This document shows, piece by piece, positions 56,853 through 64,000 of a DNA stretch of 64,000 nt; position 1 is the first letter of the stretch; each line of letters starts with the position of its first letter. The DNA is from an uncultured Bacteroidales bacterium. Its GTDB lineage: Bacteria; Bacteroidota; Bacteroidia; Bacteroidales; P3. The notes under the pieces were generated by a model that saw only the letters and a program-made list of their open reading frames with translations, searched no databases and was not told the origin of the DNA. The stretch is from positions 1 to 64,000 of the forward strand of contig CAMWNM010000007.1 of NCBI GenBank assembly GCA_947175635.1. Direction: 5' to 3'. A program made the position numbers and the translations under genes.

Positions 56853-57841
56853 TGCAAAAGGGTAGAAACGGTCAGACGGCAAGGTGTAAGGAAGGGCCGG
56901 GAAAAAGCGGCTTGCAGGGAACAAGAATTTTGTTTTTGTCTGCCTGTCTGGTATTGTGTTGTTTGCCGTTGCGGGCGCAAAACAATTCCCCGATCTTTAC
57001 CCAGCAGCTGTTCAGCCCTGTCAACTTCAATCCGGCGGCGGTGATGCAGAATCCCGTGGTGGAGGCCTCTCTCTACGGGCGTATGCAGTGGGTCGGCTTT
57101 AAGGGTGCGCCCAAAGACATCATGCTCAATGTTTCGGGGTATCTTCCCGAAATAAAGTCGGGCATCTCGGGTTCGGTGGTCGGCGAATCTTTCGGCCCGG
57201 CCTTGATGCTCAACGCCAAAGTGGGGTATTCCTACCACCTTCACATGGGGCGTAAAAACTACCTTACATTCGGTTTGAACGTAGGCTTCATCTTCAAGAG
57301 TTTCTCGGGCGACAGGCTGGTGTCGGAAGACGGCAGCGACCCCTATCTGGAATACGAAGACCTCAATGACGTGAAGCCGGATGTGGATTTCGGCCTGGTG
57401 TTCACGTTCAACAAGTTTCAATTCGGACTAAGCGCCAATCATCTTACCGCATGGGCCTACAATCGCCAAAAGGATTATTTTGCCCCGCAGGAAGCCTATT
57501 ATGCCTTTGTGCGTTTCCAAGGCGATGTAAACGCCAAATTTGCGCTGGATCCTTATATCTGCGCGTATTATGCCAACGGATTCCTGAAGGCGGAGGCCGT
57601 TCTCAACTTCCGGTTTCTGGATCTTTTCTGGATTGGCGGCGGATACCGGTACAACGACGCGGTGGTGATGATGGCCGGGGTGAAGATAGGAAAAGTGTTC
57701 AGTTTGGGATACTCGTACGACCTCAGTATGGGATCATTGAGAAAATGGAATTCCGGTTCCCACGAAGTATTCTTATCTTTGAGGTTTGAAACGACCCGTA
57801 AGATAGGGGAGGTAACCGATACGCCGCTTATGTTCGAGTAG
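56852..57841 (+). CDS. PorP/SprF family type IX secretion outer-membrane protein (partner of giant 3)
   Basis: The product has 329 residues. The start overlaps the previous stop (TAATG). The signal peptide ends near 42 (LPLRA, before QNNSPIFTQQ); a TTG at 56912 would give a more usual signal length. FTQQLFSPVNFNPAAV is the PorP/SprF opening, followed by barrel strands (YLTFGLNVGFIF, DFGLVFTFNKFQFGLSANHL, SLGYSYDLSMG). It is the canonical family form. By analogy with SprF it should serve the giant protein three genes upstream. Confidence 0.92.
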   Translation: MQKGRNGQTARCKEGPGKSGLQGTRILFLSACLVLCCLPLRAQNNSPIFTQQLFSPVNFNPAAVMQNPVVEASLYGRMQWVGFKGAPKDIMLNVSGYLPEIKSGISGSVVGESFGPALMLNAKVGYSYHLHMGRKNYLTFGLNVGFIFKSFSGDRLVSEDGSDPYLEYEDLNDVKPDVDFGLVFTFNKFQFGLSANHLTAWAYNRQKDYFAPQEAYYAFVRFQGDVNAKFALDPYICAYYANGFLKAEAVLNFRFLDLFWIGGGYRYNDAVVMMAGVKIGKVFSLGYSYDLSMGSLRKWNSGSHEVFLSLRFETTRKIGEVTDTPLMFE

Positions 57842-57871
57842 GTGGAACGGATATAAAAAAGGAGAAGAAAT

Positions 57872-58228
57872 ATGACAAAACAGGCAGAAAACGAGGCCTT
57901 GCAATCGTATAACATGCTGGGTTCGGGTACATCGGTAAGCGGAAAGCTCAACAGCAACGGCAATTTGCGCATCGATGGTTCTTTTGAGGGCGAGTTGTCC
58001 ATAGAAGGCAAGTTGGTGATAGGAAGCACGGGCAGTGTTACCGGCAGCGTGCGTTGTGCGGCGGCCGAAATAGAAGGCAAGGTGAAAACCGATTCCATGA
58101 CCGTGGCCGGTCTGCTTTCGCTCAAGAGCACGGCCGAGGTAGAGGGTGAGATTATGATAGAGAAGCTCTATATCGAGCAAGGGGCTGTGTTCAACGGCAC
58201 CTGCAACATGACCCGTGAACGTGTGTGA
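57872..58228 (+). CDS. Bactofilin (polymer-forming cytoskeletal protein)
   Basis: The product has 118 residues. It is made of a beta-helix with regular short strands: GSGTSVSGKLNSNGNLRIDG, then FEGELSIEGKLVIGSTGSV, then CAAAEIEGKVKTDSMTVAG. Bactofilins self-assemble into non-polar filaments at the cytoplasmic or membrane face and act as scaffolds. A GGAG Shine-Dalgarno is present, and the gene is 30 bp after PorP. Its place in a surface-adhesin operon suggests it localises the apparatus. Confidence 0.9.
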   Translation: MTKQAENEALQSYNMLGSGTSVSGKLNSNGNLRIDGSFEGELSIEGKLVIGSTGSVTGSVRCAAAEIEGKVKTDSMTVAGLLSLKSTAEVEGEIMIEKLYIEQGAVFNGTCNMTRERV

Positions 58229-58275
58229 GCGTGGTTTGAACAGGAAGATTCAAGAAGATTACAAATTAAACGGAT

Positions 58276-59379
58276 ATGAAAACAACAGTTTTTACCGACA
58301 CTCATATCAAATTGGGTGCCAAGATGGAACCCTTTGCCGGTTACAATATGCCGGTGCAATATCAGGGCATTATCATCGAACACAACAATGTTCGTCAGAA
58401 AGTGGGCGTTTTCGACGTTTCGCATATGGGCGAGTTTTGGATTAAAGGCCCCAAGGCTTTCGCGCTTCTGCAGAAACTTACCACCAACGATGTGGCCGCC
58501 CTTTCCGACGGCAAGGTGCAATATACCACCGTGCCCAACGGCAGAGGCGGTATCGTGGACGATATGTTGGTGTACCGCGTGGATGAACAAACCTACATGG
58601 TGGTTCCCAATGCGGCCAATATCGACAAGGATTGGGCTTGGTTCGCCCAACATGCCGAGCAGATGGGCATGGAAGTGGGCAAGGAGCTCTACAACGCGTC
58701 GGATGAAATCTCCCAGTTGGCCGTTCAGGGTCCGTTGGCGCTGAAGGTAATGCAGAAACTTACCGACACACCGATTGAAGACATGGTTTACTATACGTTC
58801 AAGAAAGTGAACCTGGCCGGTGTAAAAGACGTTATCCTCAGTACCACCGGTTATACCGGAGCGGGCGGTTGCGAGATTTATTTCGCCAATGCCGACGGTA
58901 AGAAGATTTGGGACGCTGTTTTCGAGGCGGGTAAGGAATTCGGCATCATGCCTTGCGGTCTGGGATGCCGCGACACGCTTCGTCTTGAGATGGGTTTCTG
59001 TCTCTACGGACATGAAATCAACGATGAAACTTCGCCTATCGAAGCTGGTTTGGGCTGGATAACCAAGATGGTGCCGGGCAACGACTTTATAGACCGCGAC
59101 AAAATGGAGAAACTCAAGGCCGAAGGCCTCAAACGCAAATTGGTGGGTTTCGAAATGGTGGATCGCGGTATCGCCCGTGCCGAATATCCTATCTGCGATG
59201 CAGAAGGAAATGTTATCGGTCATGTCTGCTCCGGTTCCCAGTCGCCTTCTTTGGGTAAAGCCATCGGAACGGGCTATGTGAAAACCGAATTCAGCAAAGC
59301 CGGTTCGGAAATCTACATCGATGTGCGCGGCCGGAAGCTTAAGGCTCAGGTAGTGAAGATTCCTTTCTACAAAGGCTGA
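58276..59379 (+). CDS. gcvT: Glycine cleavage system aminomethyltransferase (T protein)
   Basis: The product has 367 residues, a normal length. The N-terminal [15 protein letters not shown] and FDVSHMGEF, the folate-site [12 protein letters not shown], and [15 protein letters not shown] are T-protein signatures. It transfers the aminomethyl carbon of glycine from H protein to tetrahydrofolate, releasing ammonia. It is the last gene of the giant-3 run, 47 bp after the bactofilin gene. No glycine riboswitch was seen in the short gap. The other gcv genes are not in the window. Confidence 0.95.
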   Translation: MKTTVFTDTHIKLGAKMEPFAGYNMPVQYQGIIIEHNNVRQKVGVFDVSHMGEFWIKGPKAFALLQKLTTNDVAALSDGKVQYTTVPNGRGGIVDDMLVYRVDEQTYMVVPNAANIDKDWAWFAQHAEQMGMEVGKELYNASDEISQLAVQGPLALKVMQKLTDTPIEDMVYYTFKKVNLAGVKDVILSTTGYTGAGGCEIYFANADGKKIWDAVFEAGKEFGIMPCGLGCRDTLRLEMGFCLYGHEINDETSPIEAGLGWITKMVPGNDFIDRDKMEKLKAEGLKRKLVGFEMVDRGIARAEYPICDAEGNVIGHVCSGSQSPSLGKAIGTGYVKTEFSKAGSEIYIDVRGRKLKAQVVKIPFYKG

Positions 59380-59404
59380 GGCAGCTGATAGGTAGAATAA
59401 AAAG

Positions 59405-59436
59405 GAGCGGGAGGCCGGAAGGCCTTCCGCTCTTTT
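59405..59436 (+). terminator. Intrinsic terminator after gcvT
   Basis: GAGCGG...AGGCC pairs with GGCCT...CCGCTC around a GGAA loop (59405-59432), followed by TTTT. It lies between convergent gcvT and mltF. Confidence 0.85.
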
Positions 59437-59465
59437 CGTTTAGGGGCAGGGCGTCCGGACCTTGT

Positions 59466-60989
59466 TTATTGGGCAAGATTCCGGTAGTGCATGTACCGTT
59501 CGTCGATTTTCCTTACAAAATCCACTGCCTGAAGGCCGTTGGCGTAGCCGTTGCGGGAAGCCGTGTCGCGATGGTATTCCGGCCGGGACTTAAGCTTCAG
59601 GTAAGTCTCCACGTTATCGTACCATCGGTTGGGATCGGCGCCGTATTTGGCGGCCAGACGGCGGGCATCCAGAATATGCCCCAGTCCTATGTTGTAGGCG
59701 GCCAATACGAAATAAACCTGTTCTTCTGCGGCAATTTCTTCGGGCAGGGAACGGTAAATGGCGCGGATGTACTTTACGCCCGCTTCAATCTGATCTTCGG
59801 CCGAAGAACGCACCGTGATGCCGTAACGGCGGGCGGTGGCCGGTATCATCTGCATCAGGCCGATGGCTCCTTTCTTGGAAACAAGATGGCTTTCGAACTG
59901 TGATTCCTGATATACCAAAGCGGCCAGCAACCGCCAGTCCCAAGGTATTTGCCTGCTGTGTTTCTTAAACAGTCTGTCGTAAGGTGAAATACTTCTGCCG
60001 TCCACCATCACCGGATTCATCCGGGTGGATTTCCGCTTGATGTCGAAGATAAACGCGCTGTCACTTTCATCCAGCAATCCCTCTTCGATCAACATTTCCC
60101 TTTGCGCCATCCTGCGCCGAAAGCTTACCGAATCCATTTTCGTGAAACCCGACTTTACACTGCGGACGGTTTTTTCCGGTGCGATCTCATAGTATTTGTG
60201 ATAAAGATAGTCGACGGTGCCGGTGGCGGAGAGCGAGTCGATCCATCGGTTCACCAATTCTTGCAACGTATCGGCCTTGAGGTGCATGGCCCAGGCGATG
60301 GGTTGGACATGGTCGGATTGCAGGTGAAAGTCGATTTGCGGCCGGGTAAAGGCCCAATGGGCGGCTTTGTTGCAAGATACCAGACTATAGGAGAGTTTGC
60401 CTTGTGAAACGGCCTGTATCAATTCGTCTTCGGTTCTGGAACTGCGATGGATGCGGATGCGGCGGTTTTTGGGCAAGGGGAGGTTGTAGGCCAACAGGCT
60501 TTCTTCGAATACACTGTTTTTCCGAACCGAAACCTCTCTTTGCGAAAGCGCTTCCCAGCTATCCACATACACGGCCGAATCGCTCAGATAGGCCGGGGCA
60601 AGTTGCACCAAAGCCTGTTTTGAGTGATAGATGGGATGGGAGAAAGCGACTGAAAGCTGACGGCTCCGGGTAATGTTGAGATTGGAGGCGATGATATCCG
60701 TTTTACCCTCTTCCAGCATTTTCAATTGGGATGCGATGCTTTCTCCGGGCAGGATCACGAAGCGGCAACCTGTAAAGGCCGCAAAACTTTCAATCAGTTC
60801 CAGTTCGAATCCCATGGGTTGGCCGCGGTACAGAAAATAGTCGGCGGATCCGCTTTCGAGCGTTACATAAAGGCATTTTTCGTGTAGGAACCGGCAGAAA
60901 CCGGTATTTTCCTGCGGTGCCTGTTCCTTGCAGGCACAGAACCAGGACAGCGTCACTGCCAGGATAAGGTATAAAAAACGCGGTTTCAT
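59466..60989 (-). CDS. mltF: Membrane-bound lytic transglycosylase MltF-like lipoprotein
   Basis: The product has 507 residues from ATG 60989; a TTG upstream is in frame. The N-terminal lipoprotein signal has Cys at 20 (WFCACKEQ). Residues about 38-270 form a solute-binding (SBP_bac_3) domain (GQPMGFELELIESFA, DIIASNLNITRSR). Residues about 340-460 form an SLT lysozyme-like domain with catalytic Glu 362 in YQESQFES, and GAIGLMQMIPATARRYG is the typical motif. It cleaves peptidoglycan in the periplasm. The start overlaps the HAD stop (ATGA), so the two are co-translated. Confidence 0.9.
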   Translation of the reverse strand: MKPRFLYLILAVTLSWFCACKEQAPQENTGFCRFLHEKCLYVTLESGSADYFLYRGQPMGFELELIESFAAFTGCRFVILPGESIASQLKMLEEGKTDIIASNLNITRSRQLSVAFSHPIYHSKQALVQLAPAYLSDSAVYVDSWEALSQREVSVRKNSVFEESLLAYNLPLPKNRRIRIHRSSRTEDELIQAVSQGKLSYSLVSCNKAAHWAFTRPQIDFHLQSDHVQPIAWAMHLKADTLQELVNRWIDSLSATGTVDYLYHKYYEIAPEKTVRSVKSGFTKMDSVSFRRRMAQREMLIEEGLLDESDSAFIFDIKRKSTRMNPVMVDGRSISPYDRLFKKHSRQIPWDWRLLAALVYQESQFESHLVSKKGAIGLMQMIPATARRYGITVRSSAEDQIEAGVKYIRAIYRSLPEEIAAEEQVYFVLAAYNIGLGHILDARRLAAKYGADPNRWYDNVETYLKLKSRPEYHRDTASRNGYANGLQAVDFVRKIDERYMHYRNLAQ

Positions 60990-61666
60990 GAAAGACAATC
61001 CAATGCGGCCGCATTCAGCCGTCCCTCCTGGGTAAAAAGGTCTTCAAGCCTGAAATCGGTTAAGTGATAGGTACGGATGCCTTCTTTCCGGGCGGCTTCC
61101 AGGTTTTCGGGACGGTCGTCGATAAAGAGGCATTCTTTTGCCGGTATACCGAGGGTTTGAAGCAGATGGCGGTAGATGGCGGGTTCGGGCTTGCTCATGT
61201 GCAGTTCGTGGGAAAGGAAGATATGGTGGAAGAGCGAAGAGAAAGGTTTCGGATAAGCCGGTTGCAGATGTTCCACATAACGGATGTGTAAATCGTTGGT
61301 GTTGCTCAGCAGGCTGCAGTTGTACCGTGTGCGTACTTTTTCGAGTAAAAGCAGATGAGCCAGGGGCAGTTCGGTAATCATCGAGTTCCAGATTTCCTTC
61401 AGTTCGAAAAAAGAAGGTTCGGATGGCGGCAACACAGGATTCTGCCTGCGTACGGCCTCTTGCAGAAAACCGAGGAAAGAATCGCTGTCTATCTGCCCTT
61501 TCTCGTATTGGAGGATGCGTGGAAGCAATGCTTCCCGGGTTTTCCTGTCGATAGGTTTTCCATCGGTGAATTTCCCCATACCGACCAGAGGTTTTTCAAA
61601 ATCAATGCGGGCAATCACTCCGCCCAGGTCGAAGATAAGCGCGGAAATCGAATCTTGTCTGTTCAT
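60986..61666 (-). CDS. HAD-family hydrolase
   Basis: The product has 226 residues from ATG 61666. Motif I is FDLGGVI with nucleophile D13. Its second acidic position is replaced by Gly, as in the YihX-like HAD group. Motif II is LLSNTND, motif III is in SKPEPAIYRHLL, and motif IV is ECLFIDDRPENLEAA. It is a cytoplasmic phosphatase, with a sugar or nucleotide phosphate as likely substrate (not known). It overlaps mltF by 4 bp. Confidence 0.88.
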   Translation of the reverse strand: MNRQDSISALIFDLGGVIARIDFEKPLVGMGKFTDGKPIDRKTREALLPRILQYEKGQIDSDSFLGFLQEAVRRQNPVLPPSEPSFFELKEIWNSMITELPLAHLLLLEKVRTRYNCSLLSNTNDLHIRYVEHLQPAYPKPFSSLFHHIFLSHELHMSKPEPAIYRHLLQTLGIPAKECLFIDDRPENLEAARKEGIRTYHLTDFRLEDLFTQEGRLNAAALDCLS

Positions 61667-61701
61667 GGCCAACCGGGTTTCGATCCGGCTAAGATACGAA
61701 C

Positions 61702-61732
61702 TTGTATAATCAAAGGCAATGTTTTACCTTTG
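61702..61732 (+). promoter_or_regulatory. Promoter for the tRNA gene
   Basis: -7 box TACCTTTG at 61725-61732 (exact TAnnTTTG) with TTG at 61702-61704, gap 20 bp, the expected Bacteroidota spacing. It lies 34 bp before the tRNA. Confidence 0.65.
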
Positions 61733-61766
61733 CAACCGTTCTTCGGGTTTCGGCCCATGGAGAACC

Positions 61767-61840
61767 GGCCCCATAGCTCAGTCGGTTAGAGTAGGTGACT
61801 CATAATCATTTGGTCCTTGGTTCGAGCCCAAGTGGGGCCA
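61767..61840 (+). tRNA. tRNA with anticodon CAU (elongator Met, possibly Ile2)
   Basis: The acceptor stem GGCCCCA pairs with TGGGGCC, discriminator A. The D stem is GCTC with GAGT, the anticodon stem GGTGA with TCATT, and the loop CTCATAA has CAT. The T arm is CTTGG-TTCGAGC-CCAAG. It is 74 nt, with CCA not encoded. The D-stem and anticodon-stem G-U pairs leave it normal in fold. Initiator features are absent, so it is elongator Met or lysidine-type Ile. Confidence 0.92.
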
Positions 61841-61885
61841 CAAACAAAAAGGCGATCGTTTTTCAACGACCGCCTTTTTTGTTTG
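61841..61885. terminator. Bidirectional terminator between the tRNA and etfA
   Basis: CAAACAAAAAGGCG pairs with CGCCTTTTTTGTTTG (one bulge). U-rich tails are present in both directions. Confidence 0.8.
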
Positions 61886-61919
61886 CAAGCCGTTTCCGGT
61901 TTTATCGGAAACGGCTTGC
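61885..61919. terminator. Perfect 14-bp hairpin downstream of etfA
   Basis: GCAAGCCGTTTCCG pairs with CGGAAACGGCTTGC around a 7-nt loop, adjacent to the previous hairpin. It may be the etfA transcript end or a stabiliser. There is no strong T run. Confidence 0.5.
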
Positions 61920-61946
61920 TCTCCGAAGGTGTTAACACGTCTGGAA

Positions 61947-62957
61947 TTACTTCGTCTTCACTTCCTTTTTCAGTTTTTCAACCAAAGCGGGAACCACCTT
62001 GTTGAGGTCGCCTACAATGCCCATGTCAGCCACTTCGAAGATAGGCGCGTATTTATCCTTGTTTACGGCGATGATAAGGTCGGAACCTTCCATACCGGCC
62101 AAGTGCTGGATGGCACCCGAGATACCGAGCGCGAAATATACGTCGGGACGCACCGTCTTGCCGGTCTGACCTACCTGACGGTTGTGTTCCATCACGCCGG
62201 CATCCACCATGGCGCGCGAAGAGGAAACTTCTCCGCCTAAGCAACCTGCCAGTTTCTGCAATTCGGCGAAGCCCTCCTTGCAACCTACGCCGCGACCGCC
62301 GGAAACCAGCACGCGGGCTTTGGTGATATCCACCAGGTTCTTCTGTTCTTTCACCACTTCCTTTACGCGAACGCGGAACTTGTCGCGCTTGAAGTCTACC
62401 TTGATATCTTCGATTTCGCCCTTGCGGTTGCTGTCGGCCGGGCGGGCCATCATCACGCCCGGACGTACCGTACTCATCTGAGGACGATGTTCGGTACACA
62501 TGATGGTAGCCATCAGGTTGCCACCGAAAGCGGGACGGGTCATAAGCAGGTGCTTGCTTTCTTCATCGATGCCCAATTCGGTGCAGTCGGCGGTAAGACC
62601 GGTGTTCAGACGGGCCGAAACGCGGGGACCGAGGTCGCGGCCGATGGTGGTGGCGCCCAAAAGGATGATGCCGGGCTTCTTTTGTTCTACAATCGAAACG
62701 ATAGCCTGGGCGTAGGGTTCGGTGGTATATATTTCCAGATCCTTGTCTTCAACCACCAACACGCGGTCGGCACCGTGTTCGATCAGCGATTTGGCTTCGC
62801 CCTTGATGCCGCTGCCCAACAGAATGGCGCATACTTCCTGACCCAGCGTGTCGGCCAAGTCACGCGCTTTTCCCAGCAATTCATAGGCTACAGTCTGAAC
62901 TTTGCCTTCTCTTTGTTCGGCAAAGACATACACATTTTTATAAGCTGAAATATCCAT
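61947..62957 (-). CDS. etfA: Electron transfer flavoprotein subunit alpha
   Basis: The product has 336 residues. N-terminal YVFAEQREGKVQTVAYELLG and the C-terminal FAD-binding QVGQTGKTVRPDVYFALGISGAIQHLAG are typical. Also present is GGRGVGCKEGFAELQKLA. It carries electrons between acyl-CoA dehydrogenase and a quinone or NAD-linked partner. It follows etfB by 49 bp. Confidence 0.95.
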   Translation of the reverse strand: MDISAYKNVYVFAEQREGKVQTVAYELLGKARDLADTLGQEVCAILLGSGIKGEAKSLIEHGADRVLVVEDKDLEIYTTEPYAQAIVSIVEQKKPGIILLGATTIGRDLGPRVSARLNTGLTADCTELGIDEESKHLLMTRPAFGGNLMATIMCTEHRPQMSTVRPGVMMARPADSNRKGEIEDIKVDFKRDKFRVRVKEVVKEQKNLVDITKARVLVSGGRGVGCKEGFAELQKLAGCLGGEVSSSRAMVDAGVMEHNRQVGQTGKTVRPDVYFALGISGAIQHLAGMEGSDLIIAVNKDKYAPIFEVADMGIVGDLNKVVPALVEKLKKEVKTK

Positions 62958-63006
62958 TTTTACTGTTTTTTAAGGTTTACCCTTTAGCCTTAAAGACCGG
63001 GGCGCA

Positions 63007-63789
63007 TTAAATGATGTACTTTTCTTTGAGTTTGTTGATGATGAGCTCGGCCGCTTCGGAAGCATCCACTTCGAATACTTTTCCGGCCGTTTTGGCACCC
63101 TTTGTAAAGGATTTCTTTACCCGGGTGGGCGATCCGTTCAAACCCAACGTGGCAGGATCGGCTTTCACCGTGTCGGCGCTCCAGATTTCCACTTCCTTGT
63201 CGAAAGCGGTAACGATGCCCGATACCGACATATAGCGGGCCTTGTTGGCCGATGCCAAAACGGTGAGCAGACAAGGGGTCTCCACCTGCCAGATCTGATA
63301 ACCTTCTTCGGTTTGTTTGCGGATATCGAGGGTCTTCTTACCGTCGTATTTCAATCCTTCCACGTAGCTTACCTGCGGCAAATCCAGCAATTCGGCTATT
63401 TCGGGACCCACCTGGGCGGTGTCCCCGTCGATGGCCTGACGGCCGGCGATGATAAGGTCGTAGTCCAATTGTCTGAGGGCGGCCGAAAGGGCGTGGCTGG
63501 TAGCCAAGGTATCGGCGCCGGCAAATTTACGGTCGGTAAGCAGAATGGCGCGGTCGGCGCCCATGGCGAAAGCTTCGCGCAGAATGGCGTCGGCCTGAGG
63601 AGGTCCCATGGTGATAACCGTAACGTGGGCGCCGTACTGATCTTTAAGTTGGAGAGCCAGTTCGAGACCGCCTTTGTCATCGGGGTTCATAATGCTGGGA
63701 ACGCCGTCTCTGATAAGGGTTCCTTTTACCGGATCAAGCTTGATTTCGGTTGTGTCCGGCACTTGTTTGATACAAACTACTATATTCAT
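63007..63789 (-). CDS. etfB: Electron transfer flavoprotein subunit beta
   Basis: The product has 260 residues from ATG 63789 (MNIVVCIKQVPDT). It contains the signature AGRQAIDGDTAQVGPEIAELL and the GAHVTVITMGPP loop. From memory it resembles the anaerobe Bcd-Etf type, which can be electron-bifurcating, but this is not proven here. It is partner of etfA and lies downstream of an acyl-CoA dehydrogenase gene on the same strand. Confidence 0.95.
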   Translation of the reverse strand: MNIVVCIKQVPDTTEIKLDPVKGTLIRDGVPSIMNPDDKGGLELALQLKDQYGAHVTVITMGPPQADAILREAFAMGADRAILLTDRKFAGADTLATSHALSAALRQLDYDLIIAGRQAIDGDTAQVGPEIAELLDLPQVSYVEGLKYDGKKTLDIRKQTEEGYQIWQVETPCLLTVLASANKARYMSVSGIVTAFDKEVEIWSADTVKADPATLGLNGSPTRVKKSFTKGAKTAGKVFEVDASEAAELIINKLKEKYII

Positions 63790-63816
63790 CTTTTTTTTGT
63801 TTCTCAAAAAAAATCT

Positions 63817-63882
63817 GATTTTTTCTTCGTTCGGCATAGTCAAAGCAAGCTTTGCCTCTGCTCTCACTTATCGAAAAAATTC
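63817..63882 (-). repeat. Intergenic hairpin repeat, copy e
   Basis: On the minus strand it shows GCAGAGGCAAAGC-TT-GCTTTG then ATGCCG, flanked by TTTTTTCG and CGAAGAAAAAA arms. The core has CAAAGC in place of CCAAGC, with the compensating GCTTTG, so pairing is kept. It lies inside the acd-etfB gap. Confidence 0.6.
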
Positions 63883-63909
63883 GTTTCTTTTCTCTGGTTA
63901 ATAATCGAT

Positions 63910-64000
63910 TTACTTAAACAGTTTGCCGGCGATCACCATGCGTTGAACCTCCGAAGTGCCTTCGTAGATTTCAGTAATCTTGGCATCGCGCATCATGCGT
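63910..64000 (-). CDS. Acyl-CoA dehydrogenase, C-terminal end (partial)
   Basis: The minus-strand frame reads to the stop at 63910-63912. The last residues include RMMRDAKITEIYEGTSEVQ and MVIAGKLFK, the characteristic C-terminus of acyl-CoA dehydrogenases (YEGTSEVQR). The start is outside the window. With etfB and etfA it forms a dehydrogenase-electron-transfer unit, possibly butyryl-CoA dehydrogenase. Confidence 0.85.
   Translation of the reverse strand, partial: RMMRDAKITEIYEGTSEVQRMVIAGKLFK

Noticed and set aside
58229-58275. Glycine riboswitch before gcvT
   Set aside because: The gap is only 47 bp and shows no aptamer-like pairing.

Overview
The window comes from a member of the Bacteroidota, most likely the order Bacteroidales. 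The evidence is type IX secretion (T9SS) type B C-terminal domains, PorP/SprF-family outer-membrane proteins, exact Bacteroidota -7 promoter boxes (TAnnTTTG), weak Shine-Dalgarno use, a DUF4492-cydA-cydB cluster, and an acyl-CoA dehydrogenase-etfB-etfA cluster as found in anaerobic fermenters. The genus cannot be named from this sequence alone. Coding regions are roughly mid-50s % GC.

Nearly half of the window is three giant surface-protein genes, each followed by its own PorP/SprF-like gene. Locus 1 (3-14975) is a protein of at least 4680 residues, whose 5' end lies outside the window, plus a PorP. Locus 2 (15120-22535) is a 2039-residue protein plus a PorP. Locus 3 (44039-59379) is a 3185-residue protein followed by a PorE-like OmpA/SPOR protein, a PorP, a bactofilin and gcvT, apparently in one operon. 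The giants are chains of Ig/PKD-like modules ending in gliding-motility-type (type B) sorting domains, so they are probably exported by T9SS and act as adhesins or surface filaments.

Between loci 2 and 3 lies mostly housekeeping DNA. It holds an AAA ATPase with a DUF234-like nuclease-type tail (23063-24391), upp and a CNNM/CBS membrane protein, a PcrA/UvrD helicase (minus), glyA, mscL, a small minus-strand lipoprotein plus C_GCAxxG protein operon, cytochrome bd (DUF4492, cydA, cydB) followed by cca and an SDR gene, a two-domain VOC protein, and a minus-strand folE-radA-panC-parE run. After locus 3 come a minus-strand HAD hydrolase-MltF pair, a CAU-anticodon tRNA (+), and minus-strand etfA, etfB and the last codons of an acyl-CoA dehydrogenase.

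Two non-coding structures stand out. The first is an AT-rich, roughly 500-bp leader before the ATPase gene. It carries nine GTAAC-N4-GTTAC palindromes in four clusters, three of them in a 103-bp tandem period, and the last cluster overlaps an exact -7 promoter box. The second is a dispersed family of long intergenic hairpins with a CCAAGC-nn-GCTTGG core. At least seven copies are present, two loci are head-to-tail dimers with an exact 77-bp period, and copies often abut or overlap stop codons.
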